Source: Bacillota bacterium
Lineage (GTDB): Bacteria > Bacillota > Clostridia > Lachnospirales > Lachnospiraceae
NCBI GenBank assembly: GCA_023423045.1
Contig: JAFAGA010000099.1
Coordinates: 1 to 42,963 of the forward strand
Length of the DNA stretch: 42,963 bases
Direction: 5' to 3'
Shown here: in pieces, positions 7,680 through 16,539 of the stretch
How positions within the stretch are numbered: the first letter of the stretch is position 1
Layout: every line of letters begins with the position of its first letter
Made by a program: the position numbers and the translations under genes
Notes under the pieces: generated by a model
What the model saw: only the letters and a program-made list of their open reading frames with translations
Databases searched by the model: none
Told to the model about the DNA's origin: nothing

Positions 7680-8591
7680 CTAGCTCTCATCAATCAGGGA
7701 CAAATTGCGTTCAAAGAAGCCATCAAAGGCAGTCCCGTCACCAAAGCTTGTCTGTACCTCTCCGTTAATTAAAAATTGGACCCGTTTGATATAGGGGAGC
7801 TCAATCAAGGTGTTAACCACCGAATAGATTACCGTCTTATCCTTCAGCTCCGGAATTTTCTCCATAAACTTTGCGTCAAAATTCACGTAGCAGCTCCCTT
7901 CCTTCATCTCCACCTCCAGCAGCTTGGTTCCCTCCGGAATGGTCCGATACATACCAATCTCTGCAGGGCCGTTAATCAGCTCCTGCAGCACCAATTCCTC
8001 CAGGGATCCGGTACCAGTATAGGTGATATCGGTTACATATTCTACAAGAGCATTTCCCGCCGCATTGGCAAAGTATAGCTTCACCTTTGTCTCCGTTCCG
8101 GTATTATCGATAAAATCCTCTTTTCTCATAATTCCTACGAGATTACCGTCCGCATCCATCAGAGCCTGGCCGTTGACATAAAACTGGATGTACTCCACTC
8201 CTGCCACCTGGCTCAGAGTTTTTACCACCGCAGCTCGGCACAGAACCTCCTCGATCCCGGTAAGAGTGCTGTAATTGTTGTCAAAATTAATCGTTAGGCT
8301 GCTGTCCTCGTTAAAATAAAATTCTTTCACCGTTACAGCATCTGTAAAAGTACTTTTCAGCAGCAGATTCTCCGGATGCAGTTTCAGCATATAGAGAAGC
8401 TCATCAATCTGCTCCTTCTGCTGCGTATTAATCATCCGATAGGCTTCCCCCACCAGGCCCGAAGTCTTGGTATTGATATAATAGACAGACACCTCGGTTC
8501 CGGTTATGGACATCTTATTCTTTTGGTTATTGCAGGCTCCGAGAAAACCAATCAGAAGAAGGAGCACTAGCAACGAATATATTCTTTTCAT
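7680..8591 (-). CDS. GerMN-domain lipoprotein
   Basis: A 303-residue lipoprotein. I start it at the ATG of MKRIYSLLVLLLLIGFLGAC, nine bases after AGGGAGG, because this gives a clean signal with the lipobox FLGAC; an upstream ATG is in frame but lacks support. Two GerMN (sporulation/spore germination) repeats follow, at about 60-155 (ending VEYIQFYVNGQ) and 175-280 (ending IKRVQFLINGE). It should be tethered on the outer face of the membrane. It lies between a sensor kinase and comEC on the same strand. In clostridia such genes often accompany a kinase/regulator pair, so a link to cell-envelope or sporulation signalling is inferred. Confidence 0.85.
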   Translation of the reverse strand: MKRIYSLLVLLLLIGFLGACNNQKNKMSITGTEVSVYYINTKTSGLVGEAYRMINTQQKEQIDELLYMLKLHPENLLLKSTFTDAVTVKEFYFNEDSSLTINFDNNYSTLTGIEEVLCRAAVVKTLSQVAGVEYIQFYVNGQALMDADGNLVGIMRKEDFIDNTGTETKVKLYFANAAGNALVEYVTDITYTGTGSLEELVLQELINGPAEIGMYRTIPEGTKLLEVEMKEGSCYVNFDAKFMEKIPELKDKTVIYSVVNTLIELPYIKRVQFLINGEVQTSFGDGTAFDGFFERNLSLIDES

Positions 8592-8677
8592 ATAATTCAA
8601 CCTCCCTAATACTCCCGGATCCATACCAGTCTGCCGCTTTTCTTGCAGCTTCTGCCATCCGAGCCACGGCTATACAG

Positions 8678-10123
8678 CTATGGAATATAGTTTAACGGAA
8701 TTCGGACATTAAAGGTTGTGCCCTCCCCTTCCTTACTATAGACCTTGATCGCACCGCGGTGCATCTGAATAACATTCTTGGTAATCGCAAGTCCCAGTCC
8801 TGTGCCTCCGGTTTCCCTGGATCTGGCCTTATCCACCCGGTAGAAGCGCTCAAATATGAAATCCTGGGCTTCCTGGGGAATTCCGATGCCGGAATCGGAG
8901 ACCTTGATAAAGAAATATTTATGGTCGGCATTCAGGGATACCCGGACCCAGCCGTCTTCTACATTATATTTAATGGCATTTTCAATCAAATTGGATATGG
9001 CAAGAGAAATCTTCACCTCATCCACCTCGGCAATGACCGGGCGGAAGCTTTCATAGATCATCTCGATATTCTGCCGTTTTGCAATTGGAGTTAACCGCTT
9101 AAGAATCAACTCCAGCAATTCATTAATATTAATCGGAGTTATATTCATATCACCTGCCGTCTTATCCAGCTTAACCAGGGAAAGCAGATCGTTGATGATC
9201 TTATTCTCACGCTCGATCTCATCCGTAATATCCACCAAAAACTCCCGGTATAAGTCAACCGGGGTATCCTCCTGCATCAGCAGAGAATCCGCCAGCACCT
9301 TGATAGAGGTAATGGGCGTCTTCAGCTCATGGGAGACATTGGATACAAATTCCTGCCGTGAATTCTCAAGCTTCTGCATCCGGCTAATCATATGGTTAAA
9401 GGAGTCGGATATTTTTTCAATCTCGATATAACCTTTAATTTGCACACTTTCATTCATATAGCCTTCGGTAATGCGATCGATTGAATTCACGACCCTGGTC
9501 AGAGGCTTGGTCAAAACCCCCGAGAAAAAGATGGCAAAGGATACGGTTATCATACCCAGAATAATTGCAAACAGAACCACTCTCTGTTCCATGCTGCCCC
9601 TGATGCTGTAGATATCCCTGGTAGAAAAACTCATGACAATAGCACCCATCACTTCCTTATTCTCATTATGGGTGATGGGATAGGTTAATTTAATGTAGTG
9701 GGTTTTGCGATCAGACAGGGAATGAGGGCTGTTTCCCATAAGACACTGGATCACATCCTCGGAGATCAGGTACTTCCCCTCCTCCAGAGAATAAGTATCC
9801 TTCACAATATTCATGCTGCCGTTGACAATAATTATTCTGCCGCTGTAGATATCCGAGATTCTGGTAACCTCGGAATCCACCTCCGGATCCTCGCCGTTAG
9901 CCAAAAAGCCTCTGGAATAAAGCATATTGGACAGCATATGTCCTTGATTCTCCAGCTCCGCCACCCGGTTGCTAATGGCTTTATCCTCATAGGTACTCAG
10001 CAAAATATAGGTAAAGAAATACAGGGGGACAACCCCCAGAGCTATAAAAATAAGCAGCAAATATACCCTCATGCTGTTAAGAACACGTAATTTACTCTTG
10101 ATTTTGGAAAAAATAGCCAACAC
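8678..10123 (-). CDS. sensor histidine kinase
   Basis: A membrane kinase of about 481 residues. Order: first membrane segment (RVYLLLIFIALGVVPLYFF), a sensor region of about 135 residues outside the cell, a second membrane segment (VVLFAIILGMITVSFAIFF), HAMP, HisKA with SHELKTPI (phospho-accepting His about 265), and HATPase_c with NLIENAIKYN, DSGIGIP and GGTGLGLAI. The start is uncertain: the frame extends upstream to an ATG at 10240, deep inside the regulator gene. I prefer GTG at 10123 (or TTG at 10120), which gives a 32-bp overlap with the regulator stop. It would phosphorylate the adjacent OmpR-type regulator. The layout resembles WalK/PhoR-type kinases; the signal is unknown. Confidence 0.88.
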   Translation of the reverse strand: MLAIFSKIKSKLRVLNSMRVYLLLIFIALGVVPLYFFTYILLSTYEDKAISNRVAELENQGHMLSNMLYSRGFLANGEDPEVDSEVTRISDIYSGRIIIVNGSMNIVKDTYSLEEGKYLISEDVIQCLMGNSPHSLSDRKTHYIKLTYPITHNENKEVMGAIVMSFSTRDIYSIRGSMEQRVVLFAIILGMITVSFAIFFSGVLTKPLTRVVNSIDRITEGYMNESVQIKGYIEIEKISDSFNHMISRMQKLENSRQEFVSNVSHELKTPITSIKVLADSLLMQEDTPVDLYREFLVDITDEIERENKIINDLLSLVKLDKTAGDMNITPININELLELILKRLTPIAKRQNIEMIYESFRPVIAEVDEVKISLAISNLIENAIKYNVEDGWVRVSLNADHKYFFIKVSDSGIGIPQEAQDFIFERFYRVDKARSRETGGTGLGLAITKNVIQMHRGAIKVYSKEGEGTTFNVRIPLNYIP

Positions 10124-10790
10124 CCCATTTTGTATGTATAAATTTTGGCTCGCTTGGATTGCTTTCGATCTTCTCACGCAATCTTCGAATGTGAACATCC
10201 ACTGTTCTGACATCACCCGGATAATCATAGCCCCATACAATATTCAAAAGGTTTTCCCGGCTATATACTTTATTGGGATTAAATACCAGTAGCTCCAGCA
10301 AATCAAATTCTTTTGCAGTCAGATTCACTTCTTTATTAGAAAGATAGACTCTTCTATTCTCACAATCGATCTTCATCTCACCGAAGGCCGCTGTCTTGGC
10401 ATCGGAGCTTCCGGTGCCTGTATTCTTATTGTTCCGGCGTATGATGGCTTTAATTCTCGCCTTTACTTCCAGAATATTAAAAGGCTTGGTAATATAATCA
10501 TCCGCACCGTATTCCAGGCCCAGAATCTTATCCATATCATCTCCCTTGGCTGTCAGCATGATAATCGGCATCATAGAAAATTCCCTGATCTGCTGGCAGA
10601 CTTCAAAGCCCGACAACTTCGGAAGCATCACGTCCAGCAATATGACATCATATTCCTTCTTTTTGGCAGCTTCTAACGCCTCTTCTCCGTCGTAAGCACA
10701 GTCCACTTCCATTCCATCCTGTTCCAGACTGAAGCGGATTCCCTTTACGATTAATTTTTCATCATCTACTACAAGAACTCTCTTTGCCAT
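10092..10790 (-). CDS. OmpR-family response regulator
   Basis: A 232-residue regulator with a receiver domain (acidic DD at 9-10, phospho-acceptor Asp53 in LLDVMLP, conserved TAKGDD and KPF) and a C-terminal winged-helix DNA-binding domain ending VRTVDVHIRRLREKIE then TKWGVGYFF. The length is typical. The AGAGGTGAAGAG element precedes the ATG. Its stop overlaps the kinase reading frame, so the pair is probably translationally coupled and acts together. Confidence 0.93.
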   Translation of the reverse strand: MAKRVLVVDDEKLIVKGIRFSLEQDGMEVDCAYDGEEALEAAKKKEYDVILLDVMLPKLSGFEVCQQIREFSMMPIIMLTAKGDDMDKILGLEYGADDYITKPFNILEVKARIKAIIRRNNKNTGTGSSDAKTAAFGEMKIDCENRRVYLSNKEVNLTAKEFDLLELLVFNPNKVYSRENLLNIVWGYDYPGDVRTVDVHIRRLREKIESNPSEPKFIHTKWGVGYFFQNQE

Positions 10791-10867
10791 CTCTTCACCT
10801 CTTGGTTTTGTTGCTCTGTATTATTATTTAATAGTAACATTTCTTATGGAGGAACAGACTCTACAGA

Positions 10868-11668
10868 CTAACGGACTGTGATGTAATCAGCTACTTTGCG
10901 GAATAAGCCTTCCTTAATTCCGGGTATCTTCATCAAATCCTCAATTGCCTGAAAATCGCCATGAGCGTTCCGGTATTCTATAATTCCGGCTGCCTTGGCC
11001 TCACCGATCCCCGGAAGCTCCATCAACTCCGCCTTACCTGCACGGTTGATATCCACCAATTGTCCGTAAGCATCCGTTTCCCTTATATCCGCATTCTTTG
11101 AAGCTGTACTTTTTGTCTCCGTACCCTTTTCCCTGACACTCTTGGCGGTAGAATTGTGCAGGGAATAATATTCCTCTGCGGGCATATCTCCCACCTCCTC
11201 CAGAGAGGGCACATAGATTCTTTGTCCATCTTCCATCTGCTCCGCCTGATTGATATAATCTCCCGCCGCAGTTTCCAGCAGGCCTCCCGCCAATTCAATG
11301 ACATCGACGATTCTGGAGAAACTCTTCACCCGGTATACCCCGGGATGAAGTACTGCACCACACAGATGCACATAGATTTCTTCTTCCCCTGTCTGCTCCG
11401 GCGCCGGCATGGTTCCATCCTTACTCTTTAACGAGAAAGTGTCATTCTCCGACCCCGATACTCCTTTTTCCGACTCTTGAACAGAATCCGTTCCTGCAAG
11501 CTTGTCCTCAGGGAAATCCTCCTCCGTTCCATTCTCACGGGGCGGATCGGAAAGCTCCGATATCATGACCGGCGCCGAAAGGTCCTGATGGCGGGTCAAA
11601 CTATAGAAAACCCCTGCCGTCAGCAGAAGCATGCCTGTAATTCCTGCAATAATATATTTCTTTCTCAT
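10868..11668 (-). CDS. comEA: ComEA competence DNA-binding protein
   Basis: A 266-residue protein with an N-terminal membrane anchor (residues 4-23), a long Ser/Glu-rich linker, a SLBB domain at about 95-160 (VHLCGAVLHPGVYRV, then AGGLL) and tandem helix-hairpin-helix motifs at 207-266 (VDINRAGKAELMELPGIGEAKA, split here by the usual turn, then LMKIPGIKEGLFRKV). ComEA binds incoming double-stranded DNA on the outside of the cell and passes it toward ComEC. It looks intact, unlike comEC. Here comEA and comEC are separated by a two-component system and a GerMN gene on the same strand. Confidence 0.9.
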   Translation of the reverse strand: MRKKYIIAGITGMLLLTAGVFYSLTRHQDLSAPVMISELSDPPRENGTEEDFPEDKLAGTDSVQESEKGVSGSENDTFSLKSKDGTMPAPEQTGEEEIYVHLCGAVLHPGVYRVKSFSRIVDVIELAGGLLETAAGDYINQAEQMEDGQRIYVPSLEEVGDMPAEEYYSLHNSTAKSVREKGTETKSTASKNADIRETDAYGQLVDINRAGKAELMELPGIGEAKAAGIIEYRNAHGDFQAIEDLMKIPGIKEGLFRKVADYITVR

Positions 11669-11795
11669 GCTATGTCATCTTCCTTATTTAAAGACGACTT
11701 AAAAAGTACCTCCATACTTTTTGATAGACATTCTTATTTTACATAATATGCCCGTCATTTACAATAGGCATTTCATCCAGAAAACAAGAAATTCC

Positions 11796-12242
11796 TCAAC
11801 ATTTTTTCCAACCGCACTGAAACAGCACAATGCCGCCTGCGACCAAAAGCAGCCCGATCAGTCTATGCCATTCAAATTCCACCTTCTTGGTGCCGAAAAT
11901 ACCCAACAGCTCAATCAGGTAGGCCACCACCAGCTGTGCGGTAATGATGAACATGTTTGCCATGGCCGGGCCCAGGGAATCTACGCTCCGGATGACTGTA
12001 TAGGTGATAAAGGCTCCCAGAACACCTCCTAAGAGCATATATTTGTTCTCCACTTTGACTAAAGCGGAAAACTCCCCCTGCCGCCCGGTCATATACCAGG
12101 CACCGATACATACCAGCATAGCGGTAAACTGTACAAAGGCTGCAGACACCCAGATTCCCGTCTGCTTGGTTACTCCGGTGTTGAATACACCCTGCGTGCT
12201 CATCAGGGCACCGGACAGAATCGCTATAAGATATCCTAACAT
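11796..12242 (-). CDS. DMT-superfamily transporter, YdcZ/DUF606 type
   Basis: A 148-residue hydrophobic protein with about five membrane helices. GALMSTQGVFNTGVTKQTG near the start and GPAMANMFIITAQLVVA in the middle are typical of the short YdcZ-like half-transporters, which work as dimers. The length is normal for this family, so it is not a fragment. The substrate is unknown. It stands alone between comEA and the terminator of the large kinase gene. Confidence 0.8.
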   Translation of the reverse strand: MLGYLIAILSGALMSTQGVFNTGVTKQTGIWVSAAFVQFTAMLVCIGAWYMTGRQGEFSALVKVENKYMLLGGVLGAFITYTVIRSVDSLGPAMANMFIITAQLVVAYLIELLGIFGTKKVEFEWHRLIGLLLVAGGIVLFQCGWKKC

Positions 12243-12325
12243 AAATACACACCAAACCTTTCCTGACCTATTTTATCATCATTTCCAGTTTGGCGGCCAA
12301 TTATTCTATTTCTTGCTTTTACATT

Positions 12326-12374
12326 CAAAAATGCCGCAGTCAGCAAAACACAATGTTTAGCAAAGCTGCGGCAT
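12326..12374 (-). terminator. intrinsic terminator of the large kinase gene
   Basis: The inverted repeat ATGCCGCAG/CTGCGGCAT (12331-12374) is followed on the minus strand by TTTTTG. It lies 26 bp past the kinase stop at 12400. Confidence 0.75.
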
Positions 12375-12399
12375 CCCGAATTATTTCTTAAGGTATTCC

Positions 12400-14919
12400 C
12401 TATACAATTTTATAAGAAACAGTCACCACAAATAAATCCGCTATGGTCTCCAGCCGGAAGCTCCCTCCGCAGGCTTCCGTAAAGTTCCTGGCAATGGAAA
12501 GCCCCAGACCGCTCCCTCCGTCCGTTCGGCTCTCATCCCCTCGGACAAAACGTTCGGTAAAATCCTTATTCGATGAAAGCTCATAGCGTGAGGTGTTTTT
12601 TATACTTGCTACCGCCACAGAATTCTCCACCTTCATCGTGAGATAAACCCGTGATCCTTCCAGGGAGTACTGCAGTGCATTTTGTATCAGATTTTGGAAT
12701 ACCCGATAAAGCTTCTGCCCGTCGGCTTCAATCATCACCGGCTGCTCCGGTATCTCCGCTTTTACAGTCACCGGACTGCTTTGTATCCTTTCCTCCATAT
12801 CTGCCAGGGTCTGGCGCAGCAGCTTTCCAAAATCCAGCGCTTCCCTATGCACCGGCAGCTCTCCCGAAGCAGCTTTGCTGACATCGAATACGTCCTGTAC
12901 CATATTTTTCAGTCTCTGAGATTTTTCATCCAGAATACGAATATAATCCGACACATGCTCCGGCAGATCCTTCTCCTGCTTCAGAAACTGAACGTAGCTG
13001 ATAATGGAGGTCAACGGTGTCTTAATATCATGGGACACATTTGCGATGAGCTCCACCTTCATACGCTGGCTCTTCACCTGCTCCTCAATCGCCCGCTCCA
13101 TTCCCTGTCCGATATCCTCCAGATCATGAGCCAGGGCCGACAAATCCGAATCCCCCAGAAATTCCTTATTCCCCGGAAATTCCCCCTTCCTTATGGAGGC
13201 TGTACGCTGTGCCAGAAGATCAAGGTCCGTTGCCAGGCTGCCGGTGCTGTACAAATAAAAATACTGTACGCCCAGGATCATGGCTAAAAGGCATAAAAGC
13301 AAAATTATCGGTACTGCTCCCACTCTGCCCCGCATCCCTAAGAGAAGCCAGCCTGTTATCCCGGCCAAGGCCGCCAGAGCACAGGCAACCGCCGTAATAG
13401 TGCTTCTGCGGATCAGCCTTTTTGCAAGGGGGAGCTTCCTTTCCCTGGCCCTATAAAGGCATAGCAGCTTATATATGAGGCTCTGCCTCCATACCGGCCG
13501 ATTCCTCCGCAGATCCAGTACCATAAAATATATAGTCCATAATAGCAGAAGCATCGGGATAGGCCTCGAGAATATCCCATGGAGCACTTCCTCAAAAATC
13601 TGCCATACCCCGGCGGAACCCGCTCCGCCTTCCGAAGCCACTGCTCCGCCTCCCACTACCGTCACTTCTTCTGTTATCCCATCAAAAATCCATGTGCCGT
13701 CCTCCACTACCGAGGCAGTATTGCTTCCCGTCCCCGACTCAGTCGCATTGCTCGTCGAAAGAACTTTTTTATCTGCTAATAAAGCAGTGTATGAGCCGGT
13801 CCCGGCATAGGAAAGCATCATACCTGTCACAAGCACCACCACGATGATCTTAACCTCCAGCCAAAGCCGCCCCATAAAATCAGCCAGCGCTCTGTCCGCT
13901 TCTCCCTTGCTCTTGCGAAGAAAGATATAAATCAGGAGAAGCAGCAGGCCGGCTCCCAAACCGATGATATCCCGGTCAAGCCGCTTTCCTTCCTGCTGTA
14001 AATTATACCAGATCCAATACGCTTCATTCTCCCCCTGCCTAAAGCTTGCTTCGCCGTATCCGCTATAGGAATACCTTGCCGGAGTCTTAGCTGCCAGCAT
14101 ACAGATCCTGGCCTTCTCCACTCCTTCCCCTGCAGGAAAATTCTGGTATCCCGGCACATACCACCCGGAAGAATCTCTGTAGTATCCATCCCCATACACA
14201 TCAAGCTCCTCGCCGTCTTTGACAATCTTGGCTTTCTGTCCGTCAAAATACAGCATAAAATTGTATCCCTCGGGCAGTACTCCCGTTCCTGCACTTTCCA
14301 TCACATGATCCCCATTGGAATAAAGCATTTCTCCGTCATAGGAAATCGCATACAATAAATTCTTATCCTTTTCAAGATAGCGATGCAGTTTCTCCGCCAT
14401 TTCCTTATTCTCTTTCTTTGCGGAGGCCTCCGGGTTAATCTGCTTCAGGATATCGGACCAGATATCACCCAGCATCCCCTTCCAGTCCTGGGAAACCTCC
14501 CCTTGTGAAGTGTCATCCATATTCATTGCTGTCTCATAAGCATTCATCGCAGCCCGGTATTTTTCCATCGCCTGTTGGTATTCTTCCATGGAACCAGAAG
14601 CCGCAACGCTAAGCTCTGTTCCCGAATTCGCGCCGCTATACCAGTAAAAGCTGCTTCTCGTTCCGGTCACCGGTGCTCCTGTAGCCATCCCAAGAAAAGT
14701 CTCCAAATGACCGGAGATGTACTGCCTGAAACTCGCCGTATTCTGATAGTCTCCCTTCCATATCTCACCATAAGAATTATTAGAATACCAAAGCCGCCAG
14801 CCTCCTCCGGTCAGCATTCCTCCTGCCAGGTCAAACAGGCTGACAAGCAGCAGACAGACGCCTGCAAAAAAAGCAATGAAGCCTGCTGCCATTTTAAATC
14901 TTTTCGATTTTATATCCAA
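12400..14919 (-). CDS. large VanS-like sensor histidine kinase
   Basis: An 839-residue kinase, far longer than usual. Predicted membrane segments lie near 11-32, 319-335, 356-374, 453-470, 507-528 and 535-556, leaving an extracellular region of about 285 residues after the first and a second loop of about 75 residues between the third and fourth. HisKA holds NVSHDIKTPLTS (His630), and the ATPase domain holds NLIQNALQYS and GGSGLGLSIARN. Residues 558-610 could be a HAMP-like linker. The start overlaps the end of the regulator gene by 26 bp. It likely senses envelope stress or an antimicrobial compound; this is inferred from the VanRS-like arrangement. Confidence 0.88.
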   Translation of the reverse strand: MDIKSKRFKMAAGFIAFFAGVCLLLVSLFDLAGGMLTGGGWRLWYSNNSYGEIWKGDYQNTASFRQYISGHLETFLGMATGAPVTGTRSSFYWYSGANSGTELSVAASGSMEEYQQAMEKYRAAMNAYETAMNMDDTSQGEVSQDWKGMLGDIWSDILKQINPEASAKKENKEMAEKLHRYLEKDKNLLYAISYDGEMLYSNGDHVMESAGTGVLPEGYNFMLYFDGQKAKIVKDGEELDVYGDGYYRDSSGWYVPGYQNFPAGEGVEKARICMLAAKTPARYSYSGYGEASFRQGENEAYWIWYNLQQEGKRLDRDIIGLGAGLLLLLIYIFLRKSKGEADRALADFMGRLWLEVKIIVVVLVTGMMLSYAGTGSYTALLADKKVLSTSNATESGTGSNTASVVEDGTWIFDGITEEVTVVGGGAVASEGGAGSAGVWQIFEEVLHGIFSRPIPMLLLLWTIYFMVLDLRRNRPVWRQSLIYKLLCLYRARERKLPLAKRLIRRSTITAVACALAALAGITGWLLLGMRGRVGAVPIILLLCLLAMILGVQYFYLYSTGSLATDLDLLAQRTASIRKGEFPGNKEFLGDSDLSALAHDLEDIGQGMERAIEEQVKSQRMKVELIANVSHDIKTPLTSIISYVQFLKQEKDLPEHVSDYIRILDEKSQRLKNMVQDVFDVSKAASGELPVHREALDFGKLLRQTLADMEERIQSSPVTVKAEIPEQPVMIEADGQKLYRVFQNLIQNALQYSLEGSRVYLTMKVENSVAVASIKNTSRYELSSNKDFTERFVRGDESRTDGGSGLGLSIARNFTEACGGSFRLETIADLFVVTVSYKIV

Positions 14920-15592
14920 TTCCCCACACCACCTTCAAATATTCTGGTTCTTTCGGATTGAGCTCAATCTTTTCACGAATGCGCCGGATATGTACCATGA
15001 CGGTGTTCTCCGGTGCAAAGCATTCTTCTTCCCATACTCTGCGATAAATCTCTTCTGCCGGGAAGATTCTGCCCGCATTGCGCATTAACAGGTCCATAAT
15101 CTTTGTCTCAGTGGCGGTCAGCCTCACCGGCTCCCCATCCACATAGAGAACCTTTTCGTCCGTATGATAGCAAAGCCTGCCATTCCCTATCCTGCCCGAT
15201 ACCGCATTGGCATGGATATCGCCAAGCCGGGTATACCGCCTGAGCTGGCTTTTGACCCTTGCCGCCAGCTCCTGGGGGTTATAAGGTTTTGCCACGTAAT
15301 CGTCGGCTCCCATGGATAGCCCCAGAACCTTATCCGTCTCCTCGCTTTTAGCGCTCAGGACAATAATGGGGATATTCTGCTTCTCCCTGATTCTCATAAC
15401 TGCGGATAATCCGTCCAGCCTGGGCATCATGACGTCAATCAACACAAGCCTGACCGGATTAACGGCTATCATATCCAATGCCTGCAGACCGTCATAAGCC
15501 TTCAGCACCTGATAACCTTCCCCTTCCAGCAATATGGAGATGGCCTTCACTATTTCCCTGTCATCGTCTACCACAAGTACGCATTCACTCAT
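14894..15592 (-). CDS. OmpR/VanR-like response regulator
   Basis: A 232-residue regulator: receiver domain with DDD at 9-11, Asp53 in LIDVMMPRLDG and LSAKSEETDK, then a winged-helix output domain ending NTVMVHIRRIREKIE and VVWGIGYKIEK. The pattern MGADDYVAKPYNPQEL is typical of VanR-like regulators. It begins behind AAGGAGGAGC and overlaps the kinase gene by 26 bp. A pair of 11-bp direct repeats upstream may be its own binding site. It is divergent from the sigma-ABC operon, which it might also control. Confidence 0.93.
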   Translation of the reverse strand: MSECVLVVDDDREIVKAISILLEGEGYQVLKAYDGLQALDMIAVNPVRLVLIDVMMPRLDGLSAVMRIREKQNIPIIVLSAKSEETDKVLGLSMGADDYVAKPYNPQELAARVKSQLRRYTRLGDIHANAVSGRIGNGRLCYHTDEKVLYVDGEPVRLTATETKIMDLLMRNAGRIFPAEEIYRRVWEEECFAPENTVMVHIRRIREKIELNPKEPEYLKVVWGIGYKIEKI

Positions 15593-15656
15593 ATAAGCTC
15601 CTCCTTAAAACTGTCTTTATCATAATCAAGATTCCTTACAAAACTGTCGAGGGAAA

Positions 15657-15677
15657 TCTTACAATTTTCTTACATTT
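15657..15677. promoter_or_regulatory. candidate response-regulator binding site
   Basis: TCTTACAATTT is followed directly by TCTTACATTT, giving an 11-bp period, with another TTACA at 15636. OmpR-family regulators bind head-to-tail repeats with about one helical turn of spacing. The site is 65 bp upstream of the VanR-like gene. Confidence 0.5.
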
Positions 15678-15780
15678 CCCATATTAACCAAAGATGCCTT
15701 AATAAAGCTTAATGAGAGTTAACTTCATATAGACCTGATTGTCAAGTAAAATACCTAGAACCGGCTACCAACCTAACATA

Positions 15781-15820
15781 ATCGCCGCCCAATTAGACAA
15801 GGGGCGGCGATTTTTTTTGG
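15781..15820 (+). terminator. intrinsic terminator in the divergent intergenic region
   Basis: ATCGCCGCCC and GGGGCGGCGA form a strong stem followed by eight T residues on the plus strand. No plus-strand gene precedes it in the 15593-15990 gap, so it would end either a short leader or small RNA, or act as an attenuator of the sigma operon 170 bp downstream. The rest of the gap shows only the repeats at 15657-15677. Confidence 0.75.
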
Positions 15821-15990
15821 AAGCTGGTACTTCGGGACAATATGGCCCCCAAAATAGCAAAAAAAGGAGTATAATTTATAAGAAACTCTAATATTAAGAA
15901 TGATAAAAATATAAATTCAGCAATGTTGAAACTATTCACCCAATCAAAACGAATATATAGACAAGAGGACAAGTGAAAGGGGGTGTGATT

Positions 15991-16539
15991 TTGAATGAGG
16001 AAATGCGGTTGATTCGCAGGATACAAAGAACCGGCAGCAGAGAGGCCGCTAATCTATTAATCTGCCATTATTATGATGAAATTTATAGATACGTTTACAA
16101 GCAAACCTCTGATAAACACACCTCTATGGATATAACACAGAATATTTTTATATCCATGCTTCAATCGATTTCTAACTATAATGGAAAACAGGCAAGTTTT
16201 CGTACCTGGCTGTACCGGATTGCAACAAATAAAACCATTGATTATCTCCGCAGATGTACGTCGGAAAGAAAGCACATTCTTGATATGGAAGAGATTGTTA
16301 TTCCTGACGAAGCAGAATTTACACAGCAAATAGAAATCAAAGAGTTATTATCACGATTGCAGGACTATATAAATTCTTTGGAAATGGAATTACAACAAAT
16401 TTTTAGACTAAAGTTCTTTGGCGAATATACATTTACACAGATCGCGGCACTTCTATCGTTATCGGAATCAACGGTAAAATCAAAGTATTACCGCTTACTA
16501 AAAACACTTAGAGAGGAGTTTAAGAATGAATATTATTGA
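15991..16539 (+). CDS. ECF-type RNA polymerase sigma factor
   Basis: A 182-residue sigma-70 family protein. Region 2 includes YYDEIYRYVYKQT, DITQNIFISML and FRTWLYRIATNKTIDYLRR; region 4 includes LQQIFRLKFFGEYTFTQIAALLSLSESTVKSKYYRLLKTL split over residues 135-175. I choose TTG at 15991 because AAAGGGGG lies 6-7 bp upstream; GTG at 15973 and 15985 are alternatives. It overlaps the next gene by 14 bp and leads a five-gene operon with an ABC exporter, so it probably activates its own operon. No classical zinc anti-sigma gene is adjacent. Confidence 0.85.
   Translation: MNEEMRLIRRIQRTGSREAANLLICHYYDEIYRYVYKQTSDKHTSMDITQNIFISMLQSISNYNGKQASFRTWLYRIATNKTIDYLRRCTSERKHILDMEEIVIPDEAEFTQQIEIKELLSRLQDYINSLEMELQQIFRLKFFGEYTFTQIAALLSLSESTVKSKYYRLLKTLREEFKNEYY

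Noticed and set aside
10121..10240. Longer N-terminus for the sensor kinase
   Set aside because: It would overlap the response regulator gene by about 150 bp and adds residues unlike any kinase start.
13932..14294. 120-residue open frame inside the large kinase gene
   Set aside because: Same strand, other frame, no ribosome binding site; it is a by-product of codon usage.
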